In this document: piece after piece, positions 25,167-27,808 of the stretch | Position numbering within the stretch: position 1 is the first letter of the stretch | How the letters are laid out: every line of letters starts with the position of its first letter | IMG/VR virus record: IMGVR_UViG_3300047477_000011 | Location: 1 to 27,808 of that record | Reading direction: 5' to 3' (one strand) | Length of the DNA stretch: 27,808 bases | From: a virus | Notes under the pieces: model-generated | The model's input: the letters and a program-made list of their open reading frames with translations, nothing else | What the model was told of the DNA's origin: nothing | The model's database searches: none | Made by a program: the position numbers and the translations under genes

Positions 25167-25828
25167 TATTTCTCAAGTTGTTTAATTCTGTTTTCTAATT
25201 CTGCTATATATTCTTCTTTGCTTATTGCTTTTATATTAAACAATCTTTTATCTCTTGACTTTTTATTGTAATTTAATCTGTTTAATATTACTCGGTATTT
25301 TATGTTATATTTAAACGCAAGATCTACGATTGATTCAAATAATTCCCCTGTATCTGTGTTAATTAATTGAATAGCCGATGAGCTTTTTATTCCAGTATAC
25401 TGTCTTAATTTGCATTTAGTTTCCTCTTTTCTTGGAACGCCTATCTTTAAATTAAAAAGTTTATCCTTTAATTCCTGACTCATTTTTCTGCCTTTCCCAG
25501 CTTTTGAAAGTTTTTCCCTAGTATCTTTAGAAACTATTACGTTAATAGAACCATCTCCTCCATCTGTCATATTAACAAGTAGACCTTTCATCAAGTCTTT
25601 TCTTCCATACATATCTATTAAAAGCTGCTCTATTTCGCAAGCATCTTCCCAAGATATATCTTTATATACAATTTTTACTTTTATATTAGTTTTATTTTTT
25701 ATATTTATCCAATAACTATTTCTACCAGAACTAAATTCATTAGCTCTTTTAAAATATTTATCACTTCCTATTCCAATATAAAAAACTTGATTATTATCCT
25801 CTCTTATATGTTGATAAACGTATGCCAT
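25166..25828 (-). CDS. Free-standing GIY-YIG homing endonuclease, 220 aa
   Basis: A mobile DNA-cleaving enzyme. The GIY-YIG domain spans about residues 3-95: VYQH at 4-7 takes the GIY place, YIG is at 17-19, R28 in FKRANEF fits the catalytic Arg, and E67 in ACEIEQLL fits the metal-binding Glu. YGRKD and NMTDGGDG follow as in phage members. Residues about 99-145 hold NUMOD3-like DNA-binding motifs (KLSKAGKGRKMS, KIGVPRKEETK). Residues about 148-200 look like a NUMOD1-like part (IQLINTDTGELFESI). The C-terminus is a short coiled coil. It sits between two fibre genes with 1-base spacing on one side and a 1-base overlap on the other, and no intron signs are visible. Confidence 0.88.
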   Translation of the reverse strand: MAYVYQHIREDNNQVFYIGIGSDKYFKRANEFSSGRNSYWINIKNKTNIKVKIVYKDISWEDACEIEQLLIDMYGRKDLMKGLLVNMTDGGDGSINVIVSKDTREKLSKAGKGRKMSQELKDKLFNLKIGVPRKEETKCKLRQYTGIKSSSAIQLINTDTGELFESIVDLAFKYNIKYRVILNRLNYNKKSRDKRLFNIKAISKEEYIAELENRIKQLEK

Positions 25829-25829
25829 T

Positions 25830-27808
25830 TTATTTAGAATTTAATATTAATTTTTCTAATGATTCTATACGTTTTTCTAACTGTCTATTTTTAAGAACCA
25901 ATAATTCAATATAATTTACTGATAATGTTTTTTCTTCGTCTGTTCCTTCTTGAACCATATCAGGATATAACTTTTGCACTTCTTGAGCAATTACACCAAT
26001 ATGTTTTTTATTATCTCTTCCGTCCTTCCAAGTAAATTCAATAATATCACCATCTTGTGACACAATTTCTTTTAATCTAATATCTGAACTATTAAAGAAG
26101 CCTGTTGCAGTAACTGTACTACTAAATGTGGCTGCTTGTGAAAAAGTTGAAAATCCAAGAACTCTTAGAGCAACACCTGATCCAGCGCCAGCATTTTGAA
26201 ATGTTCCACCGTAAGATGATAAATCATTTGTATATCCATAAACGCCAGATCCAGCAGATCCTCCAGCTACAGAATATATACCACTCCCTCCATTTGCTCC
26301 TGTAGAATATATTCCATTTCCACCAAAGCCACTTCCAATAAATCTACCAGTTCCACTAACTTCTAGTTTATACCCAGCGTCTGATGGAGATGAACCTATG
26401 AATACGTTACCACTTGAGAAGATACGCATACGTTCAGTAGCATTTACTCCTCCATCACTTGTTCTGAATACTAAAGCCCCATTCCATAAAGCTCCGCTTG
26501 TTTCTGCTCCAATAGATGCTTTTATTAAGCTATCCCATTGATAATTATACCATTCAATATCTCCGTATTTACCAGCGGTATTTCTATTTGAATTAAACGC
26601 TATTTTTTTAGGTACATTTAATTCCACTTCGTCTAAAATTAAACCAGTAGTAACTATATTTGCAATTGTTTTAGAGGCTACTTGCAATCTAATTCCGTTT
26701 GCATTTGTCAAATCTATTCTTGAATTGTCTCCTCTATTACAAACAATAGAAGTCCAATAATCATTTGTCGTACCTATCCAGTTACTTGCAGCTACTCCCG
26801 TTGTGTCAAAAGCTATTTTACTTCCAACTCCGCCAATGTGTAACTTTTCACTTGGCGAAGTTGTTCCTATACCTACATTACCACCTGAAGTGATACGCAT
26901 ACGCTCTGAAGCATTTGTATAAATTGCTAAATCGTGATTTGTTACCGTACCAACAATTCCAACATCTGAACCGGTTACACCAAGTACATTTGAAACATTT
27001 GGAGAACTATAACGAATCTGATTCCCTGCAGCACCGTTAACGTGTAATAAAGTACTCGGACTTGTTATTCCTATACCTACGTTGCCTGATGATGTTAAAA
27101 CCATTCTAGGAGTTGAAGGTGTAGTTGTATTAGAGTTTGAAGAATAAAATCTTAAATCAGTTTCATTGTTAATACCCCAAGATGTATCTGTTCTTGTCAA
27201 ACTTAATTGAGAAACATTCCCATTATTTGCTCCATCTATTGATATATTCCCAACAACTTGAAGTTTTTGATTTGGCGAATTTGTTCCTATACCTACGTTG
27301 CCGTTAATTATATTTAAAGTATTATCGTAATCAACATTATTACTTCTTGTACCAAAAGACATAGCCAATGTATTACCATAAACTATATTTAAACCAATAT
27401 TACCGCTATACCTTGTAGGTTCTGCCCCACTTAAAGTAATTAATTTAGATGGAAAATAACCGCTTCCAGCAACATTTAAACTTGAACTTTGAACACTACC
27501 ACTAAACCTACCTGTTCCTGCAACATCAAGTTTATACCCTGCGTCTGTTGCGCCAGTATTAATTCCAATATTTCCATTATTAAAAATACGCATAGCTTCA
27601 GTAAAACTAAATGCACCACCAGCAGTTCCGCTTGGAGCGGTGTAAAATTTATGTGTTCCACTTGCTTGGTCATAAAGAGCCGCAGCAGAACTGTTTTTAT
27701 ACTTCCAACCGCTACTATCAAAATATGCGTTTGTTACAAATTGTAATCCAGGATTACCACTATATGTAAAAATACTACCTCCATTTATTTCTAAAGCAGT
27801 AAATATTG
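25830..27808 (-). CDS. Tail fibre with repeated beta modules and C-terminal S74 chaperone domain (N-terminus beyond window)
   Basis: The frame is open from the right edge, so the gene is truncated at its start. An ATG at 27593 exists, but 71 further in-frame codons upstream read as the same kind of protein (including WKYKNSSAAALYDQASGTH and GGAFSFTEAMRIF), so that ATG is internal. The visible 658 residues contain at least five repeats of the type ERMRI-GNVGIGTTSPSEKLHI. Counted from M at 27593, the C-terminal S74 intramolecular chaperone starts with SDIRLK (S503 and K508 are the Ser/Lys cleavage pair of the family), followed by HIGVIAQEVQKLYPDMV, LSVNYIELL and a terminal coiled coil. Such domains trimerise the fibre and then cut themselves off. 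The homing endonuclease follows at once. Confidence 0.88.
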   Translation of the reverse strand, partial: IFTALEINGGSIFTYSGNPGLQFVTNAYFDSSGWKYKNSSAAALYDQASGTHKFYTAPSGTAGGAFSFTEAMRIFNNGNIGINTGATDAGYKLDVAGTGRFSGSVQSSSLNVAGSGYFPSKLITLSGAEPTRYSGNIGLNIVYGNTLAMSFGTRSNNVDYDNTLNIINGNVGIGTNSPNQKLQVVGNISIDGANNGNVSQLSLTRTDTSWGINNETDLRFYSSNSNTTTPSTPRMVLTSSGNVGIGITSPSTLLHVNGAAGNQIRYSSPNVSNVLGVTGSDVGIVGTVTNHDLAIYTNASERMRITSGGNVGIGTTSPSEKLHIGGVGSKIAFDTTGVAASNWIGTTNDYWTSIVCNRGDNSRIDLTNANGIRLQVASKTIANIVTTGLILDEVELNVPKKIAFNSNRNTAGKYGDIEWYNYQWDSLIKASIGAETSGALWNGALVFRTSDGGVNATERMRIFSSGNVFIGSSPSDAGYKLEVSGTGRFIGSGFGGNGIYSTGANGGSGIYSVAGGSAGSGVYGYTNDLSSYGGTFQNAGAGSGVALRVLGFSTFSQAATFSSTVTATGFFNSSDIRLKEIVSQDGDIIEFTWKDGRDNKKHIGVIAQEVQKLYPDMVQEGTDEEKTLSVNYIELLVLKNRQLEKRIESLEKLILNSK
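26370..27560 (-). repeat. Degenerate coding repeats in the tail fibre
   Basis: The plus strand repeats strings such as cctatacctacgttgcc (about 27072-27090 and 27288-27303), with a variant near 26868, and gatacgcatacg (about 26422 and 26896). On the protein level these are GNVGIGT-type units about 25-110 residues apart, and an AGYKLDVAGTGRF/AGYKLEVSGTGRF pair near both ends. Such repeats can recombine and change fibre length. Confidence 0.7.

Noticed and set aside
25100-25900. Group I intron or intein around the homing endonuclease
   Set aside because: Both flanking genes look complete at this junction and the endonuclease has its own start and stop with almost no flanking non-coding sequence.
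25830-27593. Diversity-generating retroelement acting on the fibre or muzzle genes
   Set aside because: Repeats in the fibre gene are ordinary structural repeats; no reverse transcriptase gene or non-coding template repeat is visible in the window.
1-27808. tRNA genes, CRISPR arrays, integrase or attachment sites
   Set aside because: Reading both strands gave no cloverleaf, no regularly spaced repeats and no recombinase; the few gaps are under 80 bases and are explained by promoters and terminators.

Overview
The window is a stretch of a tailed, double-stranded DNA phage genome (or a prophage or metagenomic contig of one) that infects a member of the Bacteroidota. Every gene I can support lies on the minus strand, so transcription runs from high to low coordinates. 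Coding density is very high, with 0-80 bases between genes and several 1-23 base overlaps. The base composition is AT-rich. Start codons are preceded by A/T-rich leaders with no Shine-Dalgarno sequence, and the few real gaps carry TAnnTTTG elements, which are the Bacteroidota -7 promoter element. The terminase, portal, ring and tail proteins look like those of crAss-like podoviruses (Crassvirales) and related marine or flavobacterial phages. That placement rests on remembered family resemblance, not on a search.

Layout in the order of transcription. (1) 27808-23997, adhesion and small tail proteins: a tail fibre cut by the window edge with a C-terminal S74 auto-cleaving chaperone domain, a free-standing GIY-YIG homing endonuclease, a beta-rich tail protein, and two small virion-type proteins. 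(2) 23984-17971, packaging: a promoter, an 87-aa and a 75-aa unknown, a 188-aa GroES-like protein (possible phage co-chaperonin), a probable small terminase, the large terminase and the portal. (3) 17953-15350, capsid: a promoter, the scaffold, the major capsid protein and a strong intrinsic terminator. (4) 15334-14541: one conserved virion-type gene isolated between two terminators. (5) 14539-6456, connector and tail: a promoter, two connector/ring proteins, a 1765-aa tail muzzle/nozzle protein with Cys-rich repeats, a thrombospondin-1-like module and a von Willebrand A domain at its C-terminus, then two smaller tail proteins. (6) 6449-1, ejected or internal proteins: a promoter, a GNAT-like protein, two probable internal virion proteins, and a very large polyvalent protein (at least 1253 residues, cut by the left edge) with a zincin metallopeptidase motif.

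Together the genes build and fill a short-tailed virion: the terminase pumps DNA through the portal into a scaffolded capsid, rings and a muzzle close the head, fibres and tail domains bind the host, and the large internal proteins are probably delivered with the DNA. The least expected items are the TSP1/vWA tail of the muzzle protein, the metallopeptidase-bearing giant protein, the duplicated GroES-like protein, and the promoter/terminator pattern that isolates scaffold plus capsid as one unit. No integrase, CRISPR array, tRNA, rRNA, reverse transcriptase or insertion sequence was seen.
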